Assembly (NCBI GenBank): GCA_903642325.1
Contig: CAHJWM010000011.1
Location: 56,698-120,697 of the forward strand
Length of the DNA stretch: 64,000 nucleotides
Origin: Myxococcales bacterium
Lineage (GTDB): Bacteria > Myxococcota_A > Polyangia > Polyangiales > Polyangiaceae
Direction of reading: 5' to 3'
Every line of letters begins with the position of its first letter. The stretch's first letter is position 1. Positions 44,517 through 53,832 of this stretch are shown here, in pieces. The notes below the pieces were generated by a model. It saw only the letters and a list, made by a program, of their open reading frames with translations, did not search any database and was not told the DNA's origin. The translations under genes and the position numbers were made by a program.

Positions 44517-46531
44517 GGTCCAAGAGTTCCCAGAAGCAGCTCAGCGGCGAACAAGCCACGCTCGAACACACGCGGCAGGCGCACGGTTTTCGTGGTGAGC
44601 CAATTATTGGTCAGGTCGTCATCGAGCAAGATCCGCTGCTCTGGATCTACGCTGACCCCAACGAGCTCGGACGGCCCGGCGTAATCGACGTCGTGGGTGA
44701 AACCGCGGCCGTCCCAGTGGCGGTATTGCCGCGAGCCGTCCTCGCACACGAGCTCGATGTCGACGGGAAACTGCAAGGCGCCATGGCGATAGATCACCAC
44801 GCGCCCCACGTACTTCCCCGCCGCGTGCGGCGGGTCGGGCTTTTTCTGTTTGCGCCCGCTCGGGCCGTCGAAGACGCCCGCATCGCTGGGCGCGGGCGCA
44901 CTCGAGACGTCGCGCACGAGGTAGTCTACGGTACCGCGCGCCAACAGCGCGCTGCTCAAAACCGTCGCTGCTTCGGGGCCGAGCTCCTCTTGCATCACGC
45001 TCGAAAAATCATTCGGGCTCGGGTGCAGGAAACGAAATTTTCGGGCGTAGCTGCCGACAGCGTGCAGCATGCGGCGCTCGCCGTAGACCCTGCCCATGGT
45101 TTGCAGCACCGTGGCCGTGCGGCTGTACACGAGCGCTCCCAAGTTGCGAAACGTGGCGAAATCTGCCGCCCCCTGAGCGACGGGCTCGTCCGCGCCGCGG
45201 TCGGCAGAAGTCGCGCGATTGACTGCACTCGAGCTCGCGCTCAGGCCCCAACCGTCGAACACCGACCCGGGGCCGTAGAAAGACTCCATCGCTTCCGCTT
45301 CCGCGTAGCTATTCAGGCCTTCATCCAAGAACGGCGAAGCGTGCTCGTTACTGGCGAGTAGACCATAAAACCATTGATGACCCAGCTCGTGGATCGTCAC
45401 CACCTCGATGAAACGACCGCCGCCGAGCGTCGCGTACCAAGGGCCGCCGGTGGTGATCAGAGTCGGATACTCCATGCCCCCCACATTTCCGGCCGCCTCC
45501 GGCGGATGAACCAAGGTCAAGGTCGGGTAGGGGTAGGGGCCGTAGAGGGCGTTGAAGTGGGGCAACGCCAATCGCACGCTCGCTAGCTCGGCTTCTGCGT
45601 TGGTGTCGTGATGCGGCGGATAGAGCACGCGCACGTCCACGCCGGCAATTCGCTCGCTCCGCGTCTGAAATTCATCCCAGGCAGTCCACGCGAAGTCGTG
45701 CACGTTTTCGGCCAGATAACGCTGGCGCGTGCGACCCGAAGCGTGTGTTTCGGAAGCGAGCTTGCCCGTGGCGCCAACGGCAAACGCTTCCGGGACGTCA
45801 ATCGTCACATCGTAGTCGCCGAAGTCTGCGTAAAATTCGCTGAGCGGGTTGAAGGCAAAGTGCGCAAAGGTACCGTTCGGTTCGAGCCGTGCAAGCTTCG
45901 GAAACCATTGACCCAAAAAGTGGAAGCGACCCGCGTACCCCATGCGCTCGACGACCTCGGGCAGCTGGTCCTCGAACTCGATCGTCAAGTCCAAGCTCTG
46001 GTCCGGAGCGAGCGGCGCGACGAGCGGCAAGCGAAGATCCGTTTCGTCGGCGGGGTCGTTCGGGCTATGGCGGTCTCGACTCGGCCACAGGTCAATCCCT
46101 TCCGCTCCTGCGAGCGACACCTTTTTGATGTCTATGTAGCCGTACTCGTGGGCCTTGTCTCCACTTCTGCCTGCGCCGAAGGGGGAGCGCAAAAACAAGG
46201 TTTTATCGTTCTTGAATGCGTTCAAATACAGATGAAACCAGAGCTCGTTCAGGCTCGCCGTCGAGCGATTGACGAAGTGGACCGTCTCGCGACCGCTCAG
46301 GCGATGCTTGATGGGGTCGAGCGTCGCGTCGATGGTGTACGACGCAACCTTTGGCGCTCCGTTGCGCAGCGCTGCGTCACTCGGGAACAGCGGCGTCAGG
46401 ACGGGCTCGGCGGTTGCCGCCCGCGCCCGGTGGGGCCGCTCACTCGGCGCGCTCGCGAGCGCGATCAGAACGACGACCGACAGTCCACTGAACAAGCCGC
46501 CGATCAGTAGGTCGATGGCTGCACGTTGCAT
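44513..46531 (-). CDS. Membrane-anchored M1-family (gluzincin) metallopeptidase
   Basis: 672 residues. One N-terminal membrane helix (about 8-28, LLIGGLFSGLSVVVLIALAS) anchors an extracytoplasmic M1 domain. Beta-rich N-terminal region: ASYTIDATLDPIKHRLSGRE, VHFVNRSTASLNELWFHLYL. Catalytic region: GGMEYPTLITTG (the exopeptidase GxMEN loop is changed to GGMEY), then VTIHELGHQWFYGLLASNEH and FLDEGLNSYAEAEAM, giving HExxH-18-E zinc ligands. The C-terminal helical domain is short and ends with a beta segment. Activity is expected, but substrate choice may differ from classic aminopeptidase N. It follows a DnaK-linked gene by 21 bases and overlaps a membrane-protein gene. Confidence 0.88.
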   Translation of the reverse strand: MQRAAIDLLIGGLFSGLSVVVLIALASAPSERPHRARAATAEPVLTPLFPSDAALRNGAPKVASYTIDATLDPIKHRLSGRETVHFVNRSTASLNELWFHLYLNAFKNDKTLFLRSPFGAGRSGDKAHEYGYIDIKKVSLAGAEGIDLWPSRDRHSPNDPADETDLRLPLVAPLAPDQSLDLTIEFEDQLPEVVERMGYAGRFHFLGQWFPKLARLEPNGTFAHFAFNPLSEFYADFGDYDVTIDVPEAFAVGATGKLASETHASGRTRQRYLAENVHDFAWTAWDEFQTRSERIAGVDVRVLYPPHHDTNAEAELASVRLALPHFNALYGPYPYPTLTLVHPPEAAGNVGGMEYPTLITTGGPWYATLGGGRFIEVVTIHELGHQWFYGLLASNEHASPFLDEGLNSYAEAEAMESFYGPGSVFDGWGLSASSSAVNRATSADRGADEPVAQGAADFATFRNLGALVYSRTATVLQTMGRVYGERRMLHAVGSYARKFRFLHPSPNDFSSVMQEELGPEAATVLSSALLARGTVDYLVRDVSSAPAPSDAGVFDGPSGRKQKKPDPPHAAGKYVGRVVIYRHGALQFPVDIELVCEDGSRQYRHWDGRGFTHDVDYAGPSELVGVSVDPEQRILLDDDLTNNWLTTKTVRLPRVFERGLFAAELLLGTLGP

Positions 46532-46552
46532 GTCCGTCGAGCTCGCGGCGGC

Positions 46553-47320
46553 TCAGCCGAGCGCGATCACGCGTTGTTCCATGAGCTGGAACACGATGCG
46601 GAGCGCGTCCAGCCGGGTCATGCCGCTGATGTCGAGCAGCTGGTCGAGGGTTATCCGGTCGTCCACCAACGACAGCAAAAAGCCCGCGCGATGGTCTAAC
46701 GTGAGCCAGCGTATCTGATCGGCCGGTACGGCGATCGACACGACTTGATCGGGCGAGCCCAGACGCGCCGAATACATTTGAGTGAGCACTTCGCGGCAGC
46801 TCCGCACGTAGCGCGGCGCCTCCAAGTCATCGGGATGCGCGTCCAAGATGCCTTCCGCGATCACCAGCGCCCCGCTGAAATCGCCCATCGCATAGCGATC
46901 TTTCATCTCAGCAAGCGAGCTCGACGCCGCGTCGGTGAACGCGCCGGGCGAACCCAGGTCATCGAAATACAACTCCAGATCCAGATCGCGCGCGCCTTGG
47001 CTCGGGGGCAGCGCTGGTGGGCGGCTATCTAGCGTGAAATATTGCTCTGGGTCCAGTAACCGCTCCGTGATCGCCGCGATCGTATCTCCGGGAATGGGAA
47101 TCGGAATGCGACTGTCGTTCACCGACTCCATCACGCGCTGAACGTAGAGATCCGGGGGTAAATCCGGGATCACGGTGACGCGGTCGAATTCGTTCATCGG
47201 GTCGTCCAGATCGAGCCCCGGAACGGTCTCGGTCTCGTCGTCCCAGCTCTCGAGCGGGGCGTCGTCGGGCGGCGTCGAGCTCCGATGCACGTTCATGCTA
47301 GGCCTATCGTTCGTGCTCAT
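46553..47320 (-). CDS. Acidic protein with C-terminal winged-helix-like module
   Basis: 255 residues. The first 60 residues are acidic and low-complexity (DDETETVPGLDLDDPMNEFD). A helical TPR-like segment sits around 135-180 (EMKDRYAMGDFSGALVIAEG, ILDAHPDDLEAPRYV). The C-terminus (about 210-255, DHRAGFLLSLVDDRITLDQL, LDISGMTRLDALRIVFQLME) matches a small winged-helix module also seen in the J-domain protein at 49211 and the receiver protein at 28832. No enzyme motif. It begins 33 bases after dnaK on the same strand. Function unknown; an adaptor role in the chaperone cluster is inferred from context. Confidence 0.75.
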   Translation of the reverse strand: MSTNDRPSMNVHRSSTPPDDAPLESWDDETETVPGLDLDDPMNEFDRVTVIPDLPPDLYVQRVMESVNDSRIPIPIPGDTIAAITERLLDPEQYFTLDSRPPALPPSQGARDLDLELYFDDLGSPGAFTDAASSSLAEMKDRYAMGDFSGALVIAEGILDAHPDDLEAPRYVRSCREVLTQMYSARLGSPDQVVSIAVPADQIRWLTLDHRAGFLLSLVDDRITLDQLLDISGMTRLDALRIVFQLMEQRVIALG

Positions 47321-47353
47321 GCCGGTTTTCTCGATCGTCGTGCGGAGAGGCGC

Positions 47354-49177
47354 TTAGCCGCGCGAGACGACTCCCTTGAACATCCGCTGCGTCCGCGACA
47401 GCTGATCGACCTGCTCCTTCACCAACCCGGTGTCCTTGGAGTCGATGGCGGAGCGCGTCCGTTCGACCGTCGTGCGCGCCTTGGCGATCGCGTCACGACC
47501 GAAGTCCGCCGAGCCTACGACTCGCTCGATCTCGGGGAAAAGACGTTCTATCTCCGCAATCAATGTTTCGGCCTCTTGCTTGGCCGCCTCGAAGTGCTCG
47601 TCCACCCGGCGCTCGACTAGATAATCCTGGGCGTTGGTCATCATGTTCTTGATCTCGTCCTGGGTGAGGCCACTGGTCGCGGTCACCTGAATCGACTGCG
47701 CTTGACCATTTTCCATGTCCTTGGCGTGGACGCTGACGATGCCGTCGGTGTTGATCTCGAACGTGACCTCGATTTCCACGTGGCCCTTGGGTGCGCGCCG
47801 TAGTCCGGTCAATATGAACTCGCCTAGGAGCTCGTTCTCGTCCGCGCGCTTGCTCTCCCCCTGCATGACCAGGATCTTCACCGCCGTCTGGTCGTCGCGG
47901 CTGGTGGTAAAGACCTTGGTTCGGCTGGTGGGCACCGTCGTATTTTGGGGGATCAGCTCTTCGAAGTTACTGCCGAAGGTCATGATGCCGAGCGCGTGCG
48001 GCGTCACGTCCAATAGGATCATGTCTCGACGATCCTGAACCAGGGCAGCGCCTTGAATAGCGGCGCCCATGGCCACGACCTCGTCCGGGTGCACGCTCTT
48101 GTTCGGCTCTCGGCCGAAGTAACCGGTGACCGCGGTCTGCACCGCCGGCATGCGGGTCATACCGCCGACCAGGATCACGTCTTCGACCTCGCTCACATCG
48201 AGCTTGGCGTCCGCGAGCGCCTGCTTACAGATGTCGACCGTGCGCTCGACCAGATCCTCGGTCAGCTTTTCGAGGGTGGGGCGCGCCAAAGTGCGCTGCA
48301 AGTGCAGCGCCTCGTTCCGGCCAGTGGAGATGATGAAGGGCAAATTGATTTCGGTCTCGCGCACGCCCGACAGCTCGCACTTGGCTTTTTCGGCAGCGTC
48401 ACGCAAGCGCTGCAGAGCCATGCGGTCTTGGCGCAAGTCGATGCCGTGATCGTCCTGGAAGCCGGTGACCAACCAGTCGATGATGCGAGCGTCGAAGTCC
48501 TCACCGCCCAGGAAAGTGTCGCCGGTGGTGCTGATGACCTTGAATACGCCGTGCGCGCCGATCTCCAAAATGCTGACGTCGAAGGTCCCGCCGCCCAGGT
48601 CATAGACCGCGACCGTGCGATCCATGTCCTTCCCGTAACCGTACGCCAGAGAAGCTGCGGTTGGTTCGTTGATGATTCGAATCACGTCCAAACCGGCGAT
48701 CGCGCCCGCGTCTTTGGTGGCCTGGCGCTGGTTGTCGTTGAAGTAGGCCGGAACGGTGACGACCGCCTTCTTCACGGGTTCGCCCAAATAGTCTTCGGCG
48801 ACGATCTTCATTTCCTGCAAGACCATCGAGCTGACTTCGGGCACCGAGAACGTCTTGTCTCGGAGCTTGATACGAACGTCCGCGTGCGGGCCCTCGACGA
48901 TCGTGTAGCTCGAGGTCATGATGGCATTTTTGACCTGGGGCGAGTTCCACTTACGGCCGATCAAGCGTTTGGCCGCGTACACGGTGTTCTCGGCATTGGT
49001 GATGGCCTGACGCTTGGCGATGTGGCCCACCAGCCGCTTACCCGCCTCGGTCACGGCCACTACGCTGGGCGTAGTCTTATAACCGCCGCGGTTTGGGATC
49101 ACGACCGGCGTGTCGCCCTCCAAAATCGCGACGCAGGAATTCGTCGTTCCAAGATCGATGCCGATTACTCGCTCCAT
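47354..49177 (-). CDS. dnaK: Chaperone DnaK (Hsp70)
   Basis: 607 residues. The complete Hsp70 plan is present: [78 protein letters not shown], then the linker [13 protein letters not shown] directly joined to the beta substrate domain ([20 protein letters not shown]) and a helical lid to the end. The lid is somewhat short and lacks the usual EEVD-like or Gly-rich tail. It is in a row with a J-domain/TPR protein upstream (33 bases) but without grpE or canonical dnaJ, so it may be a second DnaK rather than the heat-shock one. No CIRCE element was found upstream. Confidence 0.95.
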   Translation of the reverse strand: MERVIGIDLGTTNSCVAILEGDTPVVIPNRGGYKTTPSVVAVTEAGKRLVGHIAKRQAITNAENTVYAAKRLIGRKWNSPQVKNAIMTSSYTIVEGPHADVRIKLRDKTFSVPEVSSMVLQEMKIVAEDYLGEPVKKAVVTVPAYFNDNQRQATKDAGAIAGLDVIRIINEPTAASLAYGYGKDMDRTVAVYDLGGGTFDVSILEIGAHGVFKVISTTGDTFLGGEDFDARIIDWLVTGFQDDHGIDLRQDRMALQRLRDAAEKAKCELSGVRETEINLPFIISTGRNEALHLQRTLARPTLEKLTEDLVERTVDICKQALADAKLDVSEVEDVILVGGMTRMPAVQTAVTGYFGREPNKSVHPDEVVAMGAAIQGAALVQDRRDMILLDVTPHALGIMTFGSNFEELIPQNTTVPTSRTKVFTTSRDDQTAVKILVMQGESKRADENELLGEFILTGLRRAPKGHVEIEVTFEINTDGIVSVHAKDMENGQAQSIQVTATSGLTQDEIKNMMTNAQDYLVERRVDEHFEAAKQEAETLIAEIERLFPEIERVVGSADFGRDAIAKARTTVERTRSAIDSKDTGLVKEQVDQLSRTQRMFKGVVSRG

Positions 49178-49210
49178 ATTGAGCCTTTCTCATCACCGGG
49201 CAGTCGAGCT

Positions 49211-50797
49211 TCAAGCCTCGCCGCGTTTGAGCCGACGTATCCAGTCTCGGATAGTATCATCCTTGGGCGCCAGCGTCGCGGCGCGCTCGAACTCGGCGAG
49301 CCCACTCTGCTTCATGCCCGCGGCCACGTAGATTCGAGCCAGCGTCACCCGCGCTTGGGCTTCATCGCACGACGGGTCTCGGCTAAGGCTCGCTTGCCCG
49401 ACCAGCGCCACCGCCTTTCGCGCGTAATCTCCCGCGATTCGCAAGTCGCCCTGGGCCATCATCGTGCAGTAGGCAGCGCGTTCGAAGGTTCGGGCGTGGG
49501 GGCTGCCGAGTGTCGCTCGCCCGTACGAGCGTGCGGCGTCTGCCAAGCGCCCCTCGCGCTCTTCGTATTGGGCTTGAGCGAGGTAATGATCGGCGAGCAG
49601 GACCGTGGCTTCGGTTTGTGCTTCCTGCAGGCGTGCGCTGATCTCGGCGTTGTCGGGGACCAGGCTTGTCGCGATGCGCAAACCATTGACCGCGGACAGC
49701 GGGTCCTTGTTCGAGAGTGAAACGCGAGCATCGAGCAGGTAGCGCTCGGCGCGCTGCTCACGCGCCCGCGTGATACGCTGCTCGTAGCGTCGCTTCAGCC
49801 CGTCCCCGGCGCGCTCGCGGGCGTCCACGCTGATCGGCGGCGGCGGAACCGTGGGAGCGATCGACGAACGCGCGGGCGCCGCGCCCGATACGTGACGTCC
49901 GCCCAATTTTCTGGCGAGCGCGCGCTTGCGCGCCTCGGGGTCGAGCGACGGCACGCGCGGCTCCCAGCCCGAAATGGGCCCAGGAACGAGGGACCCCGGC
50001 GCGGGCGAATTGCGGCGTGGGCCGGGGGCCAGGCTTGCCTGCTCCGCCGCGCGCGCTTCGTCTTCGATCTGACGTTGGATGGCCTGGACACGGGCCTGCA
50101 CCGCCGCAGCTGCGTGGCTCGGGTCGAGCTCGCGGGTCTTGTCGAGCGAGGCCAAGTAAGCGTCATATTCGGCGCGCGGGCCTGCACGCGTGATGGCATC
50201 GTAAGCTTCCGTCAGGCGCGCGAACACTCTCTCCAGCTTCGGCTTGAAGGAACCGAGATTTTTCCCGAAGTAGCGGTCGGGGTGAAAGACGTTCACCACT
50301 TCGTAATACGCGTTCTTGATCGCTTTCTTGTCGGCGCGCGGATCGACCTTCAGGAGCTGATAGTGGCTCAGGCTGTCGAGGTGATGGAAAGCCTCCAAGA
50401 TGACGCGCTTGCGCTCGACGCTCAGGTCCACCGCCTCGTCGAGCTCCTGGAGCTCGTACAGCGCGGCCGCCGGATGGTGCGGTTCGGCCTCGCCGCTCGA
50501 TTCGATGATGGGGCCGAGCCGGAGCGGGAGCGAAACGGTCGGTGCGGGACGTGGGGCGCGCATCGATTCGCCGAGGCGCGGTGGATCGAAGTGGACGGCG
50601 CCGAGGCGCGTGAGCGCGGTCAGGGTGGACGAGACCGCGCTTTCCTCTAACCCGGCCGCCTCAGCGATTTCGAGCTCCGTCGTGAGCCCATCCACGCGCG
50701 ACAGGACAAAGGCCTCCGCCGGCCCAATCGGCAAGGCGCGCAGGTCGATGCCGTCTACCAGGCGAGGCACGCGCTTTTGAAGAGGGGTCATGGGCAC
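49211..50797 (-). CDS. J-domain protein with N-terminal winged-helix module and C-terminal TPRs
   Basis: 528 residues from GTG 50797 (AGGGG 6 bases upstream); ATG 50791 is an alternative. N-terminus: winged-helix-like module (about 25-75, PAEAFVLSRVDGLTTELEIA, EAAGLEESAVSSTLTALTRL). J domain at about 140-215: SHYQLLKVDPRADKKAIKNA, HPD in VFHPDRYFGK, LTEAYDAITRAGPRAEYDAY. After a Pro-rich linker, helical TPR-like repeats occupy about 340-520 (YLLDARVSLSNKDPLSAVNG, ATSLVPDNAEISARLQEA). It lacks DnaJ zinc fingers. It directly precedes dnaK and is probably its dedicated co-chaperone, with the TPRs recruiting clients. Confidence 0.88.
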   Translation of the reverse strand: MPMTPLQKRVPRLVDGIDLRALPIGPAEAFVLSRVDGLTTELEIAEAAGLEESAVSSTLTALTRLGAVHFDPPRLGESMRAPRPAPTVSLPLRLGPIIESSGEAEPHHPAAALYELQELDEAVDLSVERKRVILEAFHHLDSLSHYQLLKVDPRADKKAIKNAYYEVVNVFHPDRYFGKNLGSFKPKLERVFARLTEAYDAITRAGPRAEYDAYLASLDKTRELDPSHAAAAVQARVQAIQRQIEDEARAAEQASLAPGPRRNSPAPGSLVPGPISGWEPRVPSLDPEARKRALARKLGGRHVSGAAPARSSIAPTVPPPPISVDARERAGDGLKRRYEQRITRAREQRAERYLLDARVSLSNKDPLSAVNGLRIATSLVPDNAEISARLQEAQTEATVLLADHYLAQAQYEEREGRLADAARSYGRATLGSPHARTFERAAYCTMMAQGDLRIAGDYARKAVALVGQASLSRDPSCDEAQARVTLARIYVAAGMKQSGLAEFERAATLAPKDDTIRDWIRRLKRGEA

Positions 50798-50881
50798 GTG
50801 AATCCCCTACTGGAACGGCCGCAAGTGTATCTGCCCCTTGGTTTTTTCTGCAATGAACGAATAGATTCATAACGCGGCGCG

Positions 50882-51508
50882 TTAGGGCGGGCTCGAGGCA
50901 GCCGGTCCCGGGATGGCTTTTCCGGCATCTACCGGCGGAGGAGCGCTATTTTCAAGCACCACGGACTGTATAGCCATGGCCTGTTCGAGCAATACGATGG
51001 CGCGCTGCTTGGCCGCTTCCACCCCGCCGGCGTGGGTTGCCTCCAGGGCTTTGGCTCGCCGCTCTTCGACTAGCCCCTCGGTCTCCAACAAGTGACCGCG
51101 GAAGTACGTGGCGTCCCGCGCGTTCTCTAGGCCCGCCTCCACGTCGGCCACGGCTTGATCGAACGCGCCCAGCCGACTCCGCAGGTCCGCCAACCGCGCG
51201 CGGGTATCCGCGAGCACCTCGCGGACTTCGGGCGCGAGGCCGCCCGGCGCGGGCGCCTTCGGTCGTGGGCCGGTGACGAGCTCCGCCAGAGGCGAAACCG
51301 CGGCAGCGAGATCGCCTTCGCTCTCGTGGGCGTCGGCCAGATGGTGAGCGGCGCGCGCCCGGCTCAGAAAGGCGAGCAATACCGGATCGATTGGGGCGCC
51401 CGCAGCTTGCGCGCTGCAGCGCTCGCTGTCGCTCGGCGCGGCTCGGTTGCAACCGAGCACGAGAGCGCAGCCGAGCGCAACGCGGCAGGCGGCCCACGCG
51501 CACTTCAT
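50882..51508 (-). CDS. Lipoprotein, third gene of the sigma/anti-sigma operon
   Basis: 208 residues from ATG 51508, which overlaps the upstream stop (ATGA, 51505-51508). Signal peptide AACRVALGCALVLGCNRAAP has lipobox VLGC. The mature part is almost wholly helical with TPR-like heptads (LADAHESEGDLAAAVSPLAE, RARLADLRSRLGAFDQAVAD, HAGGVEAAKQRAIVLLEQAM), so a coiled-coil or TPR protein in the periplasm. No known domain recognised. Co-translation with an anti-sigma-like protein suggests it is part of the sensing arm. Confidence 0.8.
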   Translation of the reverse strand: MKCAWAACRVALGCALVLGCNRAAPSDSERCSAQAAGAPIDPVLLAFLSRARAAHHLADAHESEGDLAAAVSPLAELVTGPRPKAPAPGGLAPEVREVLADTRARLADLRSRLGAFDQAVADVEAGLENARDATYFRGHLLETEGLVEERRAKALEATHAGGVEAAKQRAIVLLEQAMAIQSVVLENSAPPPVDAGKAIPGPAASSPP

Positions 51509-52110
51509 CGCACGCCCCACAAAGCGTACCGGTTATCCCGCAGCTCGCGGGCACGCAAGCCGGCGATGCGATCGATCCGCGCCGAAGCTGGCTCGGCAAA
51601 TGCAGCTCGAAAGAGGGGCGCGGTACTGCGGGACTGGGCCAAAGCCAGGGCCGGCAGGTCGGGCGCGGGGGCTCGCGACCGGCGCGCGGTCACCGCCAAC
51701 ACCAGCGCGGCGGCAGCGGCGAAGCCGGCAAGCGCGCCGCCAAAGCGAATGTAGCTCCACCTCGACGTCCTCCCCCCGCTTTGCGCAGACGGAAGGGCGG
51801 CCGGAGGGGCGGGCTTGCGAGCGACAGCGTTCGGCGCATGGGCGGCGGCCACCGCTCGCGCCAAATCCAAATCCAAATGGTTGCCATCGCTTGCGAGCGC
51901 TCGCCGCAGTCGCTCTCCTTCTGTTACCTCGTCTGCGCTAGCAGGTGCGAAAGGATCTTCGAACGCAGCTTGCAGTAGCCGCTCGTGCCGTGCGCGATCC
52001 AGCTCGAGCGGAGCGAGGGCGTTACGCAGCAGCTCGATCAGGCGCTGCTCATCCGGCGCGTCGAGGCCGGCAAGCTCGGGCTGATCGCGGTCGGTTTTGC
52101 GAGCGCTCAT
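51505..52110 (-). CDS. Single-pass anti-sigma-factor-like protein
   Basis: 201 residues. The cytoplasmic N-terminus (1-115) is helical and charged (DEQRLIELLRNALAPLELDR, ARHERLLQAAFEDPF), with no HxxxCxxC zinc motif. One membrane helix (about 122-142, FGGALAGFAAAAALVLAVTA) and a periplasmic tail of about 60 residues follow. It overlaps the sigma gene by ATGA (52107-52110) and the lipoprotein gene likewise. Position and topology are those of an anti-sigma factor; sequence alone does not prove it. Confidence 0.75.
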   Translation of the reverse strand: MSARKTDRDQPELAGLDAPDEQRLIELLRNALAPLELDRARHERLLQAAFEDPFAPASADEVTEGERLRRALASDGNHLDLDLARAVAAAHAPNAVARKPAPPAALPSAQSGGRTSRWSYIRFGGALAGFAAAAALVLAVTARRSRAPAPDLPALALAQSRSTAPLFRAAFAEPASARIDRIAGLRARELRDNRYALWGVR

Positions 52111-52817
52111 GGCTCGTTCACTCCGTCCGCGAGGGCTTTGCGCAACGCCGCCATGGCCCGATGCAGTACCACGTCGAAGGTCGCCACGCTGACGCCGAGC
52201 GCGAGCGCGGCCTGCTCGCGGCTGCGTTCCTCGAGTATCCTAAACCGAATCGCGTCCGCGTAGCGCGGATTGATACGTCCGAGCAGCTCGCGCACGCGTT
52301 CTCTGGCGCAATTCAAATCGTGGCGCTCGAGCTCATCGGCTTCGCGAGCATCGCGTTCGGAGTGTTCCAGCTCGTGTTCCACGTCCGCTGGCTCGAAGAG
52401 AAGCTCTCGTTTCCGCGATCGAATCAGGTCTAGTGCCACGCGCAGTGCGACCACACGCAGCCAAGGATACACACCGACCGCCTGCCAGGTGAACTGTTCG
52501 AAGCGCTCCAACACCTTGACGTACGTGCGAGACAAGGCGTCCTCGGCGGCGCCCGCGCTGCCCAGCCGCGGTAAAAGAACGCTGCGGTACAAGCGCGGCC
52601 CGTGTTTACGCAGGATCGTGCCGAGCGCGTCGCGCTCTCCGGCCTGAGCGCGCTCGACCAAGGCGCGTTCGGCATCGAGCTCGGCCGAGTCGTCCACCGC
52701 CGGCACTTTACACAGGTGCTCGGGCCGCTTCTGCCCCGCGCCGACGTCGGCGCTTTTGCCCGCGAGCGGCCCGAAAGACGACCGCGGCTCGAAGGCGAGA
52801 CTCAGGCTGCCGGTCAC
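52107..52817 (-). CDS. ECF-type RNA polymerase sigma factor
   Basis: 236 residues from GTG 52817; a later start (GTG 52706, VPAVDDSAELDAERALV) would give 199 residues, nearer the family norm, and is quite possible. Region 2: ERALVERAQAGERDALGTIL, AGAAEDALSRTYVKVLERFE, YPWLRVVALRVALDLIRSRK. Region 4: INPRYADAIRFRILEERSRE, QAALALGVSVATFDVVLHRA. It leads a three-gene, ATGA-overlapped operon (sigma, anti-sigma-like, lipoprotein). The signal and targets are unknown. It is divergent from a zinc-ribbon rhomboid gene. Confidence 0.88.
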   Translation of the reverse strand: MTGSLSLAFEPRSSFGPLAGKSADVGAGQKRPEHLCKVPAVDDSAELDAERALVERAQAGERDALGTILRKHGPRLYRSVLLPRLGSAGAAEDALSRTYVKVLERFEQFTWQAVGVYPWLRVVALRVALDLIRSRKRELLFEPADVEHELEHSERDAREADELERHDLNCARERVRELLGRINPRYADAIRFRILEERSREQAALALGVSVATFDVVLHRAMAALRKALADGVNEP

Positions 52818-52906
52818 CGAAGGAGAACGCGCGACCTGGCGCCTGCCTTACGGCGTGCGCGAAATTGCTTGCAACGCAGGGCTGGAAGGCCGAAGACCGG
52901 CGCGAA

Positions 52907-53746
52907 ATGCCGACGCAGGCCACGCTCTGCCCCTTCTGCCGTGGGCTCAATTCTGGTGGCGAGACGCGCTGTTACCGGTGCGGCCGGCCGCTGCCGGGCC
53001 GCCTTTCGTCCGGCGCGCTGGGGCTCGTGCAGGGCGTCTTGGGCGGCGAAGCCCCAATGACGCGGCTGTTCATCGGCTTGTGTTTGGTCGTGTTCGCACT
53101 TTGCTTCGCGAGCGATCGCCGGCTGCCATTTTTTTCGGGTCAGTTTTCGATGTCGACGACGCTGCGCTTCGGCGCGCTCGTGGGCTCCCTCGGCGCGGCT
53201 CAACCGTGGCGCTACTTGGCGGCGGTCTTCGTGCATTACAATGTGCTGCATGTCGGCATGAATGCCTGGTCGCTGCGTGCGGTCGGACCGGCCGCGGAGC
53301 GTCAGTTCGGAAAGGCCCGCTTCGTGCTGCTGTTCGTGCTCTCTGGCGTGCTCGGCTTCGTAGTCAGTGATCACTGGTACGGAGGGATGAGCCCGCCCAC
53401 CGCGGGGGCGAGCGGGGCGATTTTCGGTACGTTCGGCTCCGTGCTGGGCGTTGCCTTCGCGCGCCGCGATCCGAACTGGAAACAGATCCTGGTTCAGAAC
53501 GCGGTCAGCCTGCTGATCCTGGGCTTGGCCTTTCCGGTCAACAACGCGGCGCATGCGGGCGGGCTCGCCACAGGTGCGGTGCTTGGCTTCGCTTTCACCA
53601 AAGAATCACGCAAACTAAAGCTCGACCTGCCGTTTGCGCTGCTCGCTGGGCTTTTGGTGCTGCTTTGCGTGGGTAGCGTGGTGCTGTCGGCGACCTCACC
53701 CGTCTGGCGTAGCGTGCGCGCTCGGGAAGACAGCCAGGAATACTAG
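52907..53746 (+). CDS. Rhomboid intramembrane serine protease with N-terminal zinc ribbon
   Basis: 279 residues from ATG 52907. A four-Cys ribbon (CPFCRGLNSGGETRCYRCGR) precedes a six- to seven-helix rhomboid core: RYLAAVFVHYNVLHVGMNAW (HxxxxHxxxN), catalytic Ser in PPTAGASGAIFGTFGSVLG (GASG) and catalytic His in NNAAHAGGLATGAVLGF. All active-site residues are present, unlike the rhomboid-like protein at 19150. Rhomboids cleave membrane proteins within the bilayer. Divergent promoters with an ECF sigma operon invite, but do not prove, a role in release of the anti-sigma factor. Confidence 0.9.
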   Translation: MPTQATLCPFCRGLNSGGETRCYRCGRPLPGRLSSGALGLVQGVLGGEAPMTRLFIGLCLVVFALCFASDRRLPFFSGQFSMSTTLRFGALVGSLGAAQPWRYLAAVFVHYNVLHVGMNAWSLRAVGPAAERQFGKARFVLLFVLSGVLGFVVSDHWYGGMSPPTAGASGAIFGTFGSVLGVAFARRDPNWKQILVQNAVSLLILGLAFPVNNAAHAGGLATGAVLGFAFTKESRKLKLDLPFALLAGLLVLLCVGSVVLSATSPVWRSVRAREDSQEY

Positions 53747-53792
53747 TTTCGCAAACTGCGGAAGCCGGTGCCCGTCCGACGAGCGTAACCGT

Positions 53793-53826
53793 CTCCGGGT
53801 GCGCTGAACGCGAGCGCCCTCCGGAG
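53793..53826. terminator. Stem-loop between convergent genes
   Basis: CTCCGG (53793-53798) pairs with CCGGAG (53821-53826) and GCGCT (53801-53805) with AGCGC (53813-53817), giving an interrupted 11-bp stem 47 bases after the rhomboid stop and 7 bases from the converging lipoprotein stop. No T-run; likely a bidirectional stop or mRNA end-protecting hairpin. Confidence 0.45.
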
Positions 53827-53832
53827 CCCTGC

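Noticed and set aside
48053..49720. Long plus-strand open frame opposite dnaK (about 555 codons)
   Set aside because: Mirror of a highly conserved gene in GC-rich DNA; its translation is rich in His/Arg/Asp with no domain, no ribosome site, and it crosses two real genes.
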